A stretch of 64,000 nt of DNA, taken from contig NZ_BAABFP010000007.1 in NCBI RefSeq assembly GCF_039541115.1, positions 124,001-188,000 on the forward strand. Direction: 5' to 3'. This document shows, piece by piece, positions 17,646 to 26,686 of the stretch. The translations under genes were made by a program, and so were the position numbers. Below the pieces are notes generated by a model, which ran no database searches, was not told where the DNA came from, and saw nothing but the letters and a program-made list of their open reading frames with translations. The stretch comes from Angustibacter luteus (GTDB lineage: Bacteria > Actinomycetota > Actinomycetes > Actinomycetales > Angustibacteraceae). The stretch's first letter is position 1. Each line of letters begins with the position of its first letter.

Positions 17646-18260
17646 ATGCCCAGACCCCAGACCCGCTGGATCGCCGAGACCGGTGGACGTCGCGGCCCGG
17701 CGTACGCGGCGCGGTTCCGCGAGCTCGCGGCCTCCGGCGCGGACCTGCACGGCGAGGCCCGGTTCCTCGACGGCCTCCTGGTCGACGCGGGCCGCACCCC
17801 GGCCCGCGTCCTGGACGCCGGCACCGGCACCGGCCGCGTCGCGATCGAGCTGGCCCGCCGCGGCCACGACGTGACCGGCGTCGACGTCGACGAGTCGATG
17901 GTCGTCGAAGCCCGGGCCGACGGCCGCCAGGCCGGGGTCGACGTCCGCTGGGTGGTGGGGGACCTGCTCGACCTCGCCGACCTCGCCGGCGGTGGGTTCG
18001 ACCTGGTCGCCGCGCCCGGCAACGTCCTGGTCTACCTCGCCGACGGCACCGAGCCGGACGTCGTGATGGCGCTCGCGGCAGCGCTGGCGCCCGGCGGGCA
18101 CCTGGTCGTCGGGTTCGCCGCGGACCGGCACGTCGACCCGGACGCCTACCAGGGCTGGTGCGCCGACGCGGGTCTGGTCGAGGTGGCGCGCTACGCCAGC
18201 TGGTCCGGGGACCCCTGGGTGGCGGGCGGCGAGTTCGTGGTGGCCGTGCACCGCCGGTAG
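17646..18260 (+). CDS. Class I SAM-dependent methyltransferase
   Basis: Predicted soluble methyltransferase, substrate unknown, 204 residues. Motif I is VLDAGTGTGRVAIELARRGHDVTGVDVDESMV at about 55-86, with the acidic end of strand 2 (GVDVDESM) binding SAM. A GDLLDL motif and the GGFDLVAAPGNVLVYL segment follow. The open frame extends further upstream, but the ATG at 17646 sits correctly behind a leaderless promoter. The stop codon overlaps the -10 element of ychF. Confidence 0.85.
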   Translation: MPRPQTRWIAETGGRRGPAYAARFRELAASGADLHGEARFLDGLLVDAGRTPARVLDAGTGTGRVAIELARRGHDVTGVDVDESMVVEARADGRQAGVDVRWVVGDLLDLADLAGGGFDLVAAPGNVLVYLADGTEPDVVMALAAALAPGGHLVVGFAADRHVDPDAYQGWCADAGLVEVARYASWSGDPWVAGGEFVVAVHRR

Positions 18261-18263
18261 ACT
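18258..18263 (+). promoter_or_regulatory. -10 element of ychF, leaderless
   Basis: TAGACT, whose first three bases are the stop codon of the preceding gene, ends 9 nt before the GTG at 18273. Confidence 0.5.
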
Positions 18264-18272
18264 CCCGTCCTC

Positions 18273-19358
18273 GTGGCCCTCACCATCGGAATCGTCGGAC
18301 TGCCCAACGTCGGCAAGTCCACCCTGTTCAACGCCCTCACCAAGAACGAGGTGCTCGCCGCGAACTACCCGTTCGCGACGATCGAGCCCAACGTCGGGGT
18401 GGTCCCGCTGCCCGACGAGCGGCTGCCGAAGCTCGCCGAGGTCTTCGGCAGCGCGCGGATCCTGCCGGCCACTGTGTCGTTCGTCGACATCGCGGGCATC
18501 GTGCGCGGCGCGAGCGAGGGTGAGGGGCTGGGCAACAAGTTCCTGGCCAACATCCGCGAGGCCGACGCCATCTGCCAGGTGATCCGCGCCTTCGGCGACC
18601 CGGACGTCGTGCACGTCGACGGCAAGGTCGACCCGTCGTCCGACATCGAGACGATCCACACCGAGCTGATCCTGGCCGACCTGCAGACCCTCGAGAGCGC
18701 GATCCCGCGCCTGGAGAAGGAGGTCAAGGGCCGCAAGACCGACGCGAAGGTGCTCGAGGCGGCCCGGGCGGCGCAGGCGGTGCTCGAGGAGGGCACCACG
18801 CTGTACGCGGGCGGCGCGAAGGCCGGCATCGACCCGGCGGACGTGCGCGAGCTGTCGCTGCTGACGTCGAAGCCGTTCATCTACGTGTTCAACCTGGACG
18901 AGGACGGCCTGGCGGACGAGGCGCTGATGACCTCGCTGCGCGAGCTGGTGGCACCGGCCGAGGCGATCTTCCTGGACGCCAAGGTGGAGGCCGAGCTGGC
19001 CGAGCTGGACCCGGCGGACGCCGCCGAGCTGCTGGCCGGCATCGGGCAGGACGAGGCCGGGCTGGACCAGCTGGCGCGGGTCGGCTTCGAGACGCTCGGG
19101 CTGCAGACCTACCTGACGGCCGGCCCGAAGGAGACCCGGGCCTGGACGATCCGCAAGGGGTGGACGGCGCCGCAGGCCGCCGGGGTCATCCACACGGACT
19201 TCCAGCGGGGCTTCATCAAGGCCGAGATCGTGTCCTTCGAGGAGATCATCTCGGCCGGGTCGATGGCGGAGGCCAAGTCCCGCGGCAAGGTCCGCATCGA
19301 GGGCAAGGACTACGTCATGGCGGACGGCGACGTCGTGGAGTTCCGCTTCAACGTGTAG
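18273..19358 (+). CDS. ychF: Redox-regulated ATPase YchF (OLA1-type)
   Basis: Ribosome-associated P-loop NTPase of the Obg family that prefers ATP, linked to translation and oxidative-stress responses. 361 residues, full length. G1 is GLPNVGKST near residue 8, G3 is [20 protein letters not shown], followed by a coiled-coil insertion and a C-terminal TGS domain ([18 protein letters not shown] to [14 protein letters not shown]). The altered G4 (NLDE rather than NKxD) explains the relaxed nucleotide specificity of this family. It is convergent with the arylsulfatase gene 53 bp downstream. Confidence 0.96.
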   Translation: MALTIGIVGLPNVGKSTLFNALTKNEVLAANYPFATIEPNVGVVPLPDERLPKLAEVFGSARILPATVSFVDIAGIVRGASEGEGLGNKFLANIREADAICQVIRAFGDPDVVHVDGKVDPSSDIETIHTELILADLQTLESAIPRLEKEVKGRKTDAKVLEAARAAQAVLEEGTTLYAGGAKAGIDPADVRELSLLTSKPFIYVFNLDEDGLADEALMTSLRELVAPAEAIFLDAKVEAELAELDPADAAELLAGIGQDEAGLDQLARVGFETLGLQTYLTAGPKETRAWTIRKGWTAPQAAGVIHTDFQRGFIKAEIVSFEEIISAGSMAEAKSRGKVRIEGKDYVMADGDVVEFRFNV

Positions 19359-19411
19359 AAACCCAGGTCGCCTGGTTGCGCCGCTTGCCGACCCCTCCGA
19401 CGTCGCGCCGG

Positions 19412-21775
19412 CTACTGCTTGAGCATCGCGGCAGCCATCCGGTGCTCCGGTTCGATCAGGTGGCTGTGGTCGTCGTCCCCGGCGTCGAGTCTGACCCAGC
19501 TGATGGTGCCGGTGAACTCGTTGCCGGTCGGTCCGTAGTCCGGGGACACCGGGGAGGCGACGTCCATGCCGATGTCGACGGTCTCGTCGAGCGAGAACGT
19601 GAACGGGATGGTGCGCTCCACCCGGCCCTCGCCGACCTGGGTGTCGCCGTCGAAGAGCGTGACCGTGCCGCCCTTGCCCAGTCCGCCGCCGTCGTAGGCG
19701 AAGTGCGCACGGACCTCCCGGGTGCCAGGCCCCAGAGGTTCGTCGGCGTGGATCACCGAGGTCATGATCGCCAAGGTGTTGTAGCAGAACGCGAGCCGGC
19801 CCTCGTGGACGTAGAAGCTCCACCCGCCGTACGCCCCGCCCTGCGCGATGATCACCCCGTTGGCGCCGGCGCCCGGGACGGTGACCTTGGACGTCGCGCT
19901 GAACGACTTGTTCTTGACCCCGACGACGCAGTTCTCGTTGAGGCGCTTCATGCCCGGGTAGAGGATCTGGGTGTCGCCGTCCAAGATCTTCGGCCGCCCG
20001 ACCAGGTCGGCGTTGAATCGCTCGGCGGAACGCACGTCCATGGGGAGCACGTTGAACCGGGCCGCCTGGATCAGGAACAGCTGCTGGAGGTGCGCCAGCC
20101 GGGCCGGCTCCTGCTCGGCGAGGTCGTTCGACTGGGTCCAGTCCTCCTCGACGTTGTAGAGCTCCCACACGTCGTCGTCCAGGCCCCGGGTCGAGCCGGC
20201 CCAGGGATCCTTGTGCTTCGCGACGGCGGTCCAGCCCCGGTGGTAGATCGCGCGGTTGCCGACCATCTCGAAGTACTGGGTGAGGTGCTGCTCCTCGGCG
20301 TCGGCGTCGTCGAAGGTGTAGTTCATCGGCGTGCCCTCGTAGGGGCGCTGGGTGACGCCGTGCACCGTCGAGGGCTCGGGGATGCCCGCGGCCTGGAGCA
20401 CCGTGGGCGCGACGTCGATGCAGTGCGCGAACTGGTGTCGGATCTCGCCGCGCGCCCGGATCCCGTTGGGCCAGCTGACGATGGTGCCGTTGCGGGTGCC
20501 GCCCCAGTGCGAGGCGACCTGCTTCGTCCACTGGTACGGCGTGTCCATCGCGTGCGCCCAGCCGATGGCGTAGTGGTTGTAGGAGTTGGGCGTGCCGAGG
20601 TCAGCCTGGTGGTCGATCAGGTAGGCGTCGTCCTCCATGTCCATCATGTGGTTGAGCAGGAAGCTCTCGTTGGTGGTGCCCTTCATCGTGCCCTCGGCCG
20701 AGGCCCCGTTGTCGCCGATGATCACGTAGACCAGCGTGTCGTCGAGGACGCCGAGCTCGTCCAGGGCGTCGAGCAGGCGGCCGGTGTGGTGGTCGGCGTA
20801 CTCGAGGTAGCCGGCGTACACCTCCATCTCACGGGCCAGGACCGGGTGCAGCTCGGGGTTCATCTCGTCCCAGGCGGGGATGCCCTCGCTGCGCGGGGTG
20901 AGCACGGCGTCCTGGGGGATGACACCGAGCTCCTTCTGCCGGGCGAACGTCTCCTCGCGGACCTTGTCCCAACCCTGGTCGAACCTCCCGGCGTACTTGT
21001 CCGCCCACTCCGCGGGGACGTGGTGCGGGGCGTGGGTCGCACCGGGCGCGAAGTAGGTGAAGAACGGCTTGTCGGGAGCGAGCGCCTTCTGCTGCTTGGT
21101 CCAGGCGATCGCCTTGTCGGTCATGTCGCCCATGAAGTGGTAGCCCTCCTCGGGCGTGCCCCAGGGCTCGACCGGCATCGTGCCCTCGTAGATCGCCGGG
21201 TACCACTGGTTGGTCTCGCCGCCGATGAACCCGTAGAAGTGCTCGAACCCACCGCCCGGGCTCGGCCACTGGTCGAACGGTCCGACCGGGCTGGCCTGCC
21301 AGACGGGAACCTCGTGGCACTTGCCGAACTGGGCGGTGCTGTAGCCGTTGAGCTTGAGGGTCTCGGCGAGCGGGGCGCAGTTGTTGGGCCGAATGGAGCT
21401 GTAGCCCGGCGCGCTCGTCGCGAGCTCCGTGATCGCTGCCATGCCCACCGTGTGGTGGTTGCGACCGGCGAGCAGCGCCGCGCGCGTGGGGGAGCACAGT
21501 GCCGTGGTGTGGAATCGCGTGTACTTCAGCCCGGCGGCCGCGACCCGATCGAAGCTCGGGGTGTCGATCGGACCCCCGAACGCGCTGGACGCACCGAAGC
21601 CGACGTCGTCGATCAGGACGATCAGCACGTTGGGCGCACCCTCGGGCGGCGTCAGCTTCTCGATCGGCGGGAAGTGGGTATCCGGATCGGTGGCGTCGTA
21701 CGTGACCGGGCCGGTGTAGGCCAGGTCGGGGATCGGGAGCGAGCCACGCTGAACTGACCTCCGAGCTGAAACCAC
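19412..21775 (-). CDS. Arylsulfatase (formylglycine-type sulfatase)
   Basis: Hydrolyses sulfate esters. 787 residues. The sulfatase signature CSPTRAALLAGR starts at Cys94, the residue oxidised to formylglycine. The metal site is made by LIDDVGFG (55-61) and VIIGDNGASAEG. The C-terminal ~250 residues form a beta-rich domain found in large arylsulfatases. No signal peptide or lipobox is seen, so the enzyme should be cytoplasmic unless exported with a partner. No formylglycine-generating enzyme gene is in the window. The GTG at 21775 has a purine-rich site just upstream. Accessory location between core genes suggests lineage-specific gain. Confidence 0.93.
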   Translation of the reverse strand: MVSARRSVQRGSLPIPDLAYTGPVTYDATDPDTHFPPIEKLTPPEGAPNVLIVLIDDVGFGASSAFGGPIDTPSFDRVAAAGLKYTRFHTTALCSPTRAALLAGRNHHTVGMAAITELATSAPGYSSIRPNNCAPLAETLKLNGYSTAQFGKCHEVPVWQASPVGPFDQWPSPGGGFEHFYGFIGGETNQWYPAIYEGTMPVEPWGTPEEGYHFMGDMTDKAIAWTKQQKALAPDKPFFTYFAPGATHAPHHVPAEWADKYAGRFDQGWDKVREETFARQKELGVIPQDAVLTPRSEGIPAWDEMNPELHPVLAREMEVYAGYLEYADHHTGRLLDALDELGVLDDTLVYVIIGDNGASAEGTMKGTTNESFLLNHMMDMEDDAYLIDHQADLGTPNSYNHYAIGWAHAMDTPYQWTKQVASHWGGTRNGTIVSWPNGIRARGEIRHQFAHCIDVAPTVLQAAGIPEPSTVHGVTQRPYEGTPMNYTFDDADAEEQHLTQYFEMVGNRAIYHRGWTAVAKHKDPWAGSTRGLDDDVWELYNVEEDWTQSNDLAEQEPARLAHLQQLFLIQAARFNVLPMDVRSAERFNADLVGRPKILDGDTQILYPGMKRLNENCVVGVKNKSFSATSKVTVPGAGANGVIIAQGGAYGGWSFYVHEGRLAFCYNTLAIMTSVIHADEPLGPGTREVRAHFAYDGGGLGKGGTVTLFDGDTQVGEGRVERTIPFTFSLDETVDIGMDVASPVSPDYGPTGNEFTGTISWVRLDAGDDDHSHLIEPEHRMAAAMLKQ

Positions 21776-21911
21776 GATCCCGCCTCTTCCGTCGACTGAA
21801 GACTGGTTGCTGGTCCCCAGCCTCCGACGAATGCCACGGTTTGCGTTCCCCCGGTTCGGGTGAGGTCCCGGCGGCGTGGCACCACACCAGCCGAGCCGTG
21901 CCGCCCGTCCT

Positions 21912-22577
21912 TCAACCCGTGACCTTCCGGGTGGCGAGCCGGCGGCCGGCGGCCGGCATCACCGCCGAGTGCTGCTCGAGGAACCTGCTGAGCGCGGCCG
22001 GATCTCGTTGTCCCGCATGGGCCAGGAAGATGCCGGCGGCCTTGTGCACGGACGGTTCGGCGTCGGTGCACAGAATGGTGGCGACGTCGAAGCCGGCCGC
22101 GAGATCCGCCGGAGAGCCGTGCCGGGTGAACCACAGCGGCGCCGTCATGGCGGACCGCCGCCGCAGCGGCTCGACCGAGCCCGCCAGCTCGTGCAGGACG
22201 TCGTACGGGCCGGCGGCCAGGGCCGCGCCGACGACGCGTGGCGCGGCGCGGTCGACCATGTCCCACGTCGTGATCCGGTCGTGGTGGCCCAGGTAGGTCG
22301 AGCAGAGCACCCGGCTCCCCACGTCCTTGCGGGCCTGGAAGTCCAGGATGCTGAACGCGACCATCCGCGCCTCGTACGTGGGTTCGACCACGAGCCGCTC
22401 CCACTCGTCGAGCGGCATCGCGGTCGCCGCCTTGGCGACGTCGAACACGGACCTCATCCGGACGCCGATGGCAGGCTCGGCCGGGTCGAGTCGCCGTCGC
22501 ACCTTGGCCAGCTCGTCAGCCGATGCCAGCGACTGCAGCTCGTCGACGACGGCACCAGCGGTCGGCAGCGCGCCCAT
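21912..22577 (-). CDS. AlkD-like DNA alkylation repair glycosylase
   Basis: Predicted HEAT-repeat DNA glycosylase removing alkylated purines, 221 residues. The hallmark is TTWDMVDRAAP at 103-113, matching the Trp and Asp of the AlkD active site (W105, D109). PTYEARMVAFSILDF and SVHKAAGIFLAHAGQRDPAALSRFLEQH are also typical AlkD segments. The C-terminal PRTALRYA motif of classical AlkD is changed to PAAGRRLA, so activity may differ. It lies 136 bp upstream of the arylsulfatase on the same strand and is divergent from the glycosyltransferase gene. Confidence 0.8.
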   Translation of the reverse strand: MGALPTAGAVVDELQSLASADELAKVRRRLDPAEPAIGVRMRSVFDVAKAATAMPLDEWERLVVEPTYEARMVAFSILDFQARKDVGSRVLCSTYLGHHDRITTWDMVDRAAPRVVGAALAAGPYDVLHELAGSVEPLRRRSAMTAPLWFTRHGSPADLAAGFDVATILCTDAEPSVHKAAGIFLAHAGQRDPAALSRFLEQHSAVMPAAGRRLATRKVTG

Positions 22578-22609
22578 CCACCGGAGCGTAGCGATGCCCC
22601 CAGCGCGCG

Positions 22610-22641
22610 GACGCCGAATCGTCGTGACGCCGAATCGTCGT
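22610..22641 (+). repeat. 16-bp perfect direct repeat before the glycosyltransferase gene
   Basis: GACGCCGAATCGTCGT occurs twice in tandem at 22610-22625 and 22626-22641. The second copy runs into the candidate GTG start at 22640, and the first ends in an equivalent GTG in another frame. It may be a recent slippage duplication. Confidence 0.8.
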
Positions 22642-24217
22642 GGACGCTGGAGCCGCCGTCCAGGATGCTGGGTCGGTGGACGAGAGCGCCGCGGATGCGC
22701 CTGACGTCGAGCGGCCGCCGCTCGCCGACCCCACGGACGCCACCAGCACCCCCGAGCTCCCCGCGGTCGCGGTCGTTCCCCTGGCCCTCGTCTCCGGCCT
22801 CACGGTCCTGGTCCTGCTCGTCCTGGCCCCGCACTACGGCTACTTCCGCGACGAGCTGTACTTCCTGGCCGCAGGCCGGCACCTGGCCTGGGGCTACCCC
22901 GACCAGGGCGTGCTGACGCCGGCCCTGGCCCGGGTGGCCGACGAGCTCGCGCAGCACTCGTTGCTCGCCCTGCGCACACCGGCCGCGCTGCTCACCGGCG
23001 TCACGGTGCTGGCCGCCGGGCTGACTGCCCGGGAGGTCGGCGGGGGACGGCTGGCCCAGCTGCTCGCCGCGGTCGCCGTGGCCACCGGCACCCTCACCCT
23101 GCTCACCGGTCACCTGCTGGCCACCTCCACCGCCGACCTGACGGTCTGGGTGGTGATCGGCTGGCTCACCACGCGCCTCCTGCGCACCCGGGACACCCGG
23201 CTGTGGCTCGTGCTAGGGGCGGTGTGTGGTCTGGGTCTGACGAACAAGGACCTGCCGCTCGCGCTGGCTGGCGCCACGGTCCTGGCGATCGCGATCGACC
23301 CCGGCGCCCGTCGGCTCCTGGCCAGTGGCTGGCTCGCCGCCGGGGCGGGCGCCGCGCTGCTGGCCTGGGCGCCAGGGCTGGTCTGGCAGGCCCGGCACGG
23401 CTGGCCGCAGGTCGAGCTGGCCGGGCAGATCCGCGACGAGTACGGCGTCCTGGGCGAGCGCATCGGCTTCCTCGCGATCCAGCTCACCATCTTCAGCGTC
23501 GGCGCCACGCTGGTGATGATCCCCGGCATCTGGATGCTGCTGCGGGACAAGGACTTCCGCGCCTACCGGCCGCTGGTCTGGATCGCCGCCATCGTGCTCG
23601 TCGTGTTCATCGTGACCGCCGGCCAGGTGTACTACCCGGCTGGCGCCTACGTGCCGTTGATCGCGGCCGGCGCGGTGGCCCTGGAGGCGCGCGGCGCCAG
23701 CTGGCGCAGCATCGCGATCGTGGTGGCGACGGCGGCCCTGCTGTTCCCGGCGGCGCTGCCGCTGCTGCCCGCGACCACGTTGGCGGACTCGCCGTGGAGC
23801 GGCCTGGGGGAGCAGCAGCGCGAGAGCGTCGGCTGGACCGACCTGGTCGACCAGGTCGCCGGTGCCTACGAGTCGATCCCGGCCGCCGAGCGTGCGTCCT
23901 CGGTCGTGTTCACCAGCAACTACGGGGAGGCTGGCGCGGTCGATGAGCTGGGCGCGGCCCGCGGCCTGCCAGCCGCCTACAGCGGGCACAACGGCTACGG
24001 GCTGTGGGGTCCACCGCCGCAGAGCATGACGGGCCCGGTCGTCGTGGTGGCGGAGGGGAGCCGACCGGACGACGTCTTCGACGGCTGCGACGAGGGACGC
24101 AAGGTCACCGGCCCCGTGCCCAACGAGGAACGGGATGAGGCGTGGATCTACGTCTGCGAAGGGCCCCGGGGTAGCTGGGGGGCTGTCTGGGCGGCGCTGG
24201 AGCACCTATCGTCATGA
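22640..24217 (+). CDS. GT39/PMT-2-type membrane glycosyltransferase
   Basis: Predicted polytopic glycosyltransferase using a lipid-linked sugar to modify cell-envelope material; acceptor unknown. 525 residues. After a ~40-residue acidic start there are about 10 membrane helices. The first external loop has HYGYFRDELYFLAAGRHLAWGYPDQGVL, with the DEL and YPD motifs typical of these C-family enzymes. The C-terminal ~130 residues form a soluble extracytoplasmic domain (SNYGEAGAVDELGAARGLP). The start is uncertain: GTG at 22640 or in-frame GTG at 22676. The gene is alone on its strand and belongs to the accessory stretch. Confidence 0.82.
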   Translation: MDAGAAVQDAGSVDESAADAPDVERPPLADPTDATSTPELPAVAVVPLALVSGLTVLVLLVLAPHYGYFRDELYFLAAGRHLAWGYPDQGVLTPALARVADELAQHSLLALRTPAALLTGVTVLAAGLTAREVGGGRLAQLLAAVAVATGTLTLLTGHLLATSTADLTVWVVIGWLTTRLLRTRDTRLWLVLGAVCGLGLTNKDLPLALAGATVLAIAIDPGARRLLASGWLAAGAGAALLAWAPGLVWQARHGWPQVELAGQIRDEYGVLGERIGFLAIQLTIFSVGATLVMIPGIWMLLRDKDFRAYRPLVWIAAIVLVVFIVTAGQVYYPAGAYVPLIAAGAVALEARGASWRSIAIVVATAALLFPAALPLLPATTLADSPWSGLGEQQRESVGWTDLVDQVAGAYESIPAAERASSVVFTSNYGEAGAVDELGAARGLPAAYSGHNGYGLWGPPPQSMTGPVVVVAEGSRPDDVFDGCDEGRKVTGPVPNEERDEAWIYVCEGPRGSWGAVWAALEHLSS

Positions 24218-24326
24218 AGGTGACCTGACGGGCAGATCGGGCACTTCGCTCAGGTTCGCGGCCCGGACGCCGACGGGACAAGGAGATGTGACTGACATCG
24301 GGATCTGAGTCCTGGGGAGCCCCTGC

Positions 24327-25868
24327 ATGCGAACGTTCGCCCGCCGTCCTGTGCACGCCGTGGTCGTGGTCCTCGCGGTCTGCGCCAGTGTGCTGCTGGC
24401 CACCACCAACGCGTCGGCCTCGCCGTTGAGCGAGGGCAGGCTGCCCACGTTCGGCAAGGCGATCGAGGGGTACGCGCCGTACCAGCCCCAGCTGACCTGC
24501 TCCGCCGGCGCCCAGAAGGGTGCGGTGCTGATGTCCCGTTGGCTGCTCAAGCGCTACCCGGGCAGCTCGTCGTCCGGGATCATGCGCGGGTGCACCGTCG
24601 GGTCCCGCAGCGAGCACAAGGACGGGCGCGCGTTCGACTGGCACGTGGACTTCCGCACCAAGAAGGGCAAGGCGCAGGGGCTGGCGTTCCTCAACCTGGC
24701 CCGGGCCACGGACCGGTACGGCAACCAGCACGCCATCGCCCGTCGGCTGGGCATCATGTACATCATCTGGAACGACCGGATCTACTCGGCCAGCAACGGC
24801 TTCCACGCCCGCCCGTACCGCAACGGCGCCTGCCCGCCGGGCCCGCTGTCGAAGTGCAGCTCGACGCTGCGGCACCGCGACCACATGCACATCTCGCTGG
24901 GCTGGTCCGGCGCCAAGGCGGTCACCTCGTTCTTCGACGGCACCGTCGCCGGCGTCACCTTCGGGCCGCGGCCGGTCCTGAACCAGGTCAAGCACCCCGT
25001 GGTCACCGTTCGGGTGCCTGCGACCGAGAAGCTCGTGCACACCGAGTTCGCGCTGCGCAAGGGCACGAAGTACCGCCTGGTCGCCACCGGCTACTACCGC
25101 GCGGCGGCCGGCACCAGGCTCGCCGACGCCGGTTGCTCCTGGCGCAACGACAACGACCTCGGCTGGTCCCCCCAGGCCCAGCAGACGACCTCCACCACCA
25201 AGCTCAAGCTGAGGGTCGGTACGTCGGCGGGCTGGGCTCCGGCCCGCGGGCTGGGCCGCTGCGACACGACGTCGCACACGTACGTCTGGGACTACACGCC
25301 GTCCGTCACGGCGCCGATGACGCTGTCGATCGATGACGGGCTGCTGACCAACAACAGCGGTGGGCTGACCCTGCGGGTGCTGCGCGCCGGCGCCTCCACG
25401 GCGGCCTACACGACGACCGTCCCTGCCGCGCCGAAGGCACCCACGACGGCGTACTCCGCCCCGAGCGGACCGGAGCTGACGGCTCCCGAGACCGTCCCGG
25501 TGGACGCCGTCCACGGCGGGCGCAGCGCCGGTTGGCTGCGGGCCGGTCAGCCGTACACGCTCACGGTCTCCGGCACCTGGCGGGCCGGCGAGGGACTGCT
25601 CGCGGACGCGGAGTGCACGAAGGCCCCGACCGGTCAGTGGGCGCTGCAGCGCTCGTCCGACCCGCTGCACCCGGCGCTGGACAGCTACGACCTGTTCGCG
25701 AACGGCACCGCCGTCGTGCCGGACGTCGCGGGTTGCCAGTCGAGCCACACGTACACCTACACGTACGTGCCCGCCCAGGACACCCGGCTGTCGCTCGCGG
25801 TGTGGGACACCGCGAGCAGCGACGACAGCGGTGCCCTGGCGGTGCAGGTCGAGCCGCGGGTCAGCTGA
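24327..25868 (+). CDS. Secreted M15-like zinc peptidase with two C-terminal beta domains
   Basis: Probable exported peptidoglycan-active peptidase, 513 residues. A signal peptide occupies 1-32 (cleavage near NASASP). The M15-type catalytic domain holds SEHKDGRAFDWHVD at 95-108 and RDHMHIS at 184-190; His97, Asp104 and His188 are the expected zinc ligands. After residue ~210 two similar beta-sandwich regions follow, each with a paired-cysteine LADAGCSW / LLADAECT motif and a TYVWDYTPS / YTYTYVPAQD motif, suggesting an internal duplication. GGGGAG precedes the ATG. A TATCGT hexamer at 24207-24212 could be its promoter. Exact peptide substrate is unknown. Confidence 0.8.
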   Translation: MRTFARRPVHAVVVVLAVCASVLLATTNASASPLSEGRLPTFGKAIEGYAPYQPQLTCSAGAQKGAVLMSRWLLKRYPGSSSSGIMRGCTVGSRSEHKDGRAFDWHVDFRTKKGKAQGLAFLNLARATDRYGNQHAIARRLGIMYIIWNDRIYSASNGFHARPYRNGACPPGPLSKCSSTLRHRDHMHISLGWSGAKAVTSFFDGTVAGVTFGPRPVLNQVKHPVVTVRVPATEKLVHTEFALRKGTKYRLVATGYYRAAAGTRLADAGCSWRNDNDLGWSPQAQQTTSTTKLKLRVGTSAGWAPARGLGRCDTTSHTYVWDYTPSVTAPMTLSIDDGLLTNNSGGLTLRVLRAGASTAAYTTTVPAAPKAPTTAYSAPSGPELTAPETVPVDAVHGGRSAGWLRAGQPYTLTVSGTWRAGEGLLADAECTKAPTGQWALQRSSDPLHPALDSYDLFANGTAVVPDVAGCQSSHTYTYTYVPAQDTRLSLAVWDTASSDDSGALAVQVEPRVS

Positions 25869-25886
25869 GGGCGCGGCTGGCCCCGC

Positions 25887-26615
25887 TCAGAGCTGCACGC
25901 CGCCGACGAGCAGGCCGATGCCGTAGGTGACGGCCATGGCCAGCGCGCCACCGATCACGTTGCGGCGCATGGCCCGCAGCCGGTCGGCGTTGCCGATCCG
26001 GGCCGACAGCCAGCCGGTCAGCGCGAGGGCGAGCACCACGGCCACGAAGGTCACGGGCACGCGCAGGGCGACCGGCGGGAGCAGGATCGCGAGCATCGGC
26101 AGCAGCGCGCCGACGACGAAGGACGACGCGGACGCCGCCGCCGCGTGCCAGGGGTTGGTCAGGTCGTCGGGGTCCAGTCCGAGCTCGGCGTCCACGTGGG
26201 CGGCGAACGCGTCGTGCTCGGTCAGCTCCTCGGCGACCTCACGGGCCAGGTCGGCCGACAGGCCCTTCTCCTGGTAGATCCCGGTCAGCTCGTCGAGCTC
26301 CTCGGCCGGCATCTCGCGCAGCTCGCGGCGTTCCTGCTCGAGCAGCGCGAGCTCGGTGTCGCGTTGCGTGCTGACCGAGACGTACTCGCCGGCGGCCATC
26401 GACAGGGCGCCGGCCACCAGGCCCGCGACACCGGCGGTGACGATCGTCTGGCGCTCGGTGGTGGCGCCCGCCACACCGACGACGATGCCGGCCACCGACA
26501 CGATGCCGTCGTTGGCGCCGAGCACGGCTGCGCGCAACCAGTTGAGCTGGGCGCCGATCGACTGGCTGTGCTCCTCGCCGGGGTGGGCTCGGACGGGCTG
26601 CGCTGCACTGCTCAC
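25887..26615 (-). CDS. VIT1/CCC1-family iron/manganese transporter
   Basis: Predicted Fe2+/Mn2+ transporter exporting metal from the cytoplasm. 242 residues with five predicted helices. The family start NWLRAAVLGANDGIVSVAGIVVGVAGA at about 25-51 is clear, and helix 2 ends in GALSMAAGEYVSVSTQRD. Between helices 2 and 3 lies the cytosolic Glu-rich metal-binding hairpin (LLEQERRELREMPAEELDEL). The GTG at 26615 sits 6 nt after a -10 hexamer and so is probably leaderless. The ferritin gene is directly upstream on the same strand, making an iron storage and export pair. Confidence 0.92.
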   Translation of the reverse strand: MSSAAQPVRAHPGEEHSQSIGAQLNWLRAAVLGANDGIVSVAGIVVGVAGATTERQTIVTAGVAGLVAGALSMAAGEYVSVSTQRDTELALLEQERRELREMPAEELDELTGIYQEKGLSADLAREVAEELTEHDAFAAHVDAELGLDPDDLTNPWHAAAASASSFVVGALLPMLAILLPPVALRVPVTFVAVVLALALTGWLSARIGNADRLRAMRRNVIGGALAMAVTYGIGLLVGGVQL

Positions 26616-26621
26616 CGAGGC

Positions 26622-26627
26622 ATCGTA
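26622..26627 (-). promoter_or_regulatory. -10 element of the VIT transporter gene, leaderless
   Basis: The reverse strand reads TACGAT, 6 nt before the GTG start at 26615. Confidence 0.55.
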
Positions 26628-26686
26628 GTTCGTGGTCGAAGCGTCAGCCACGAAGGAAAGGCTTGCCTCAGAACGGATCTGGCTGC

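Noticed and set aside
17394-20531. A 1045-codon open frame on the reverse strand across methyltransferase, ychF and arylsulfatase
   Set aside because: It is antisense or out of frame to well-recognised genes; its product is Arg/Gly/His-rich with no motif, a by-product of high GC third positions.
24214-24228. Four-codon ORF (ATG to TGA) right behind a TATCGT hexamer
   Set aside because: Too short to support as a leader peptide; no attenuator structure follows.
24218-24326. Possible c-di-AMP (ydaO-type) riboswitch before the secreted peptidase, as seen before some actinobacterial cell-wall hydrolases
   Set aside because: The region is only about 110 nt and the conserved ydaO core elements could not be matched.
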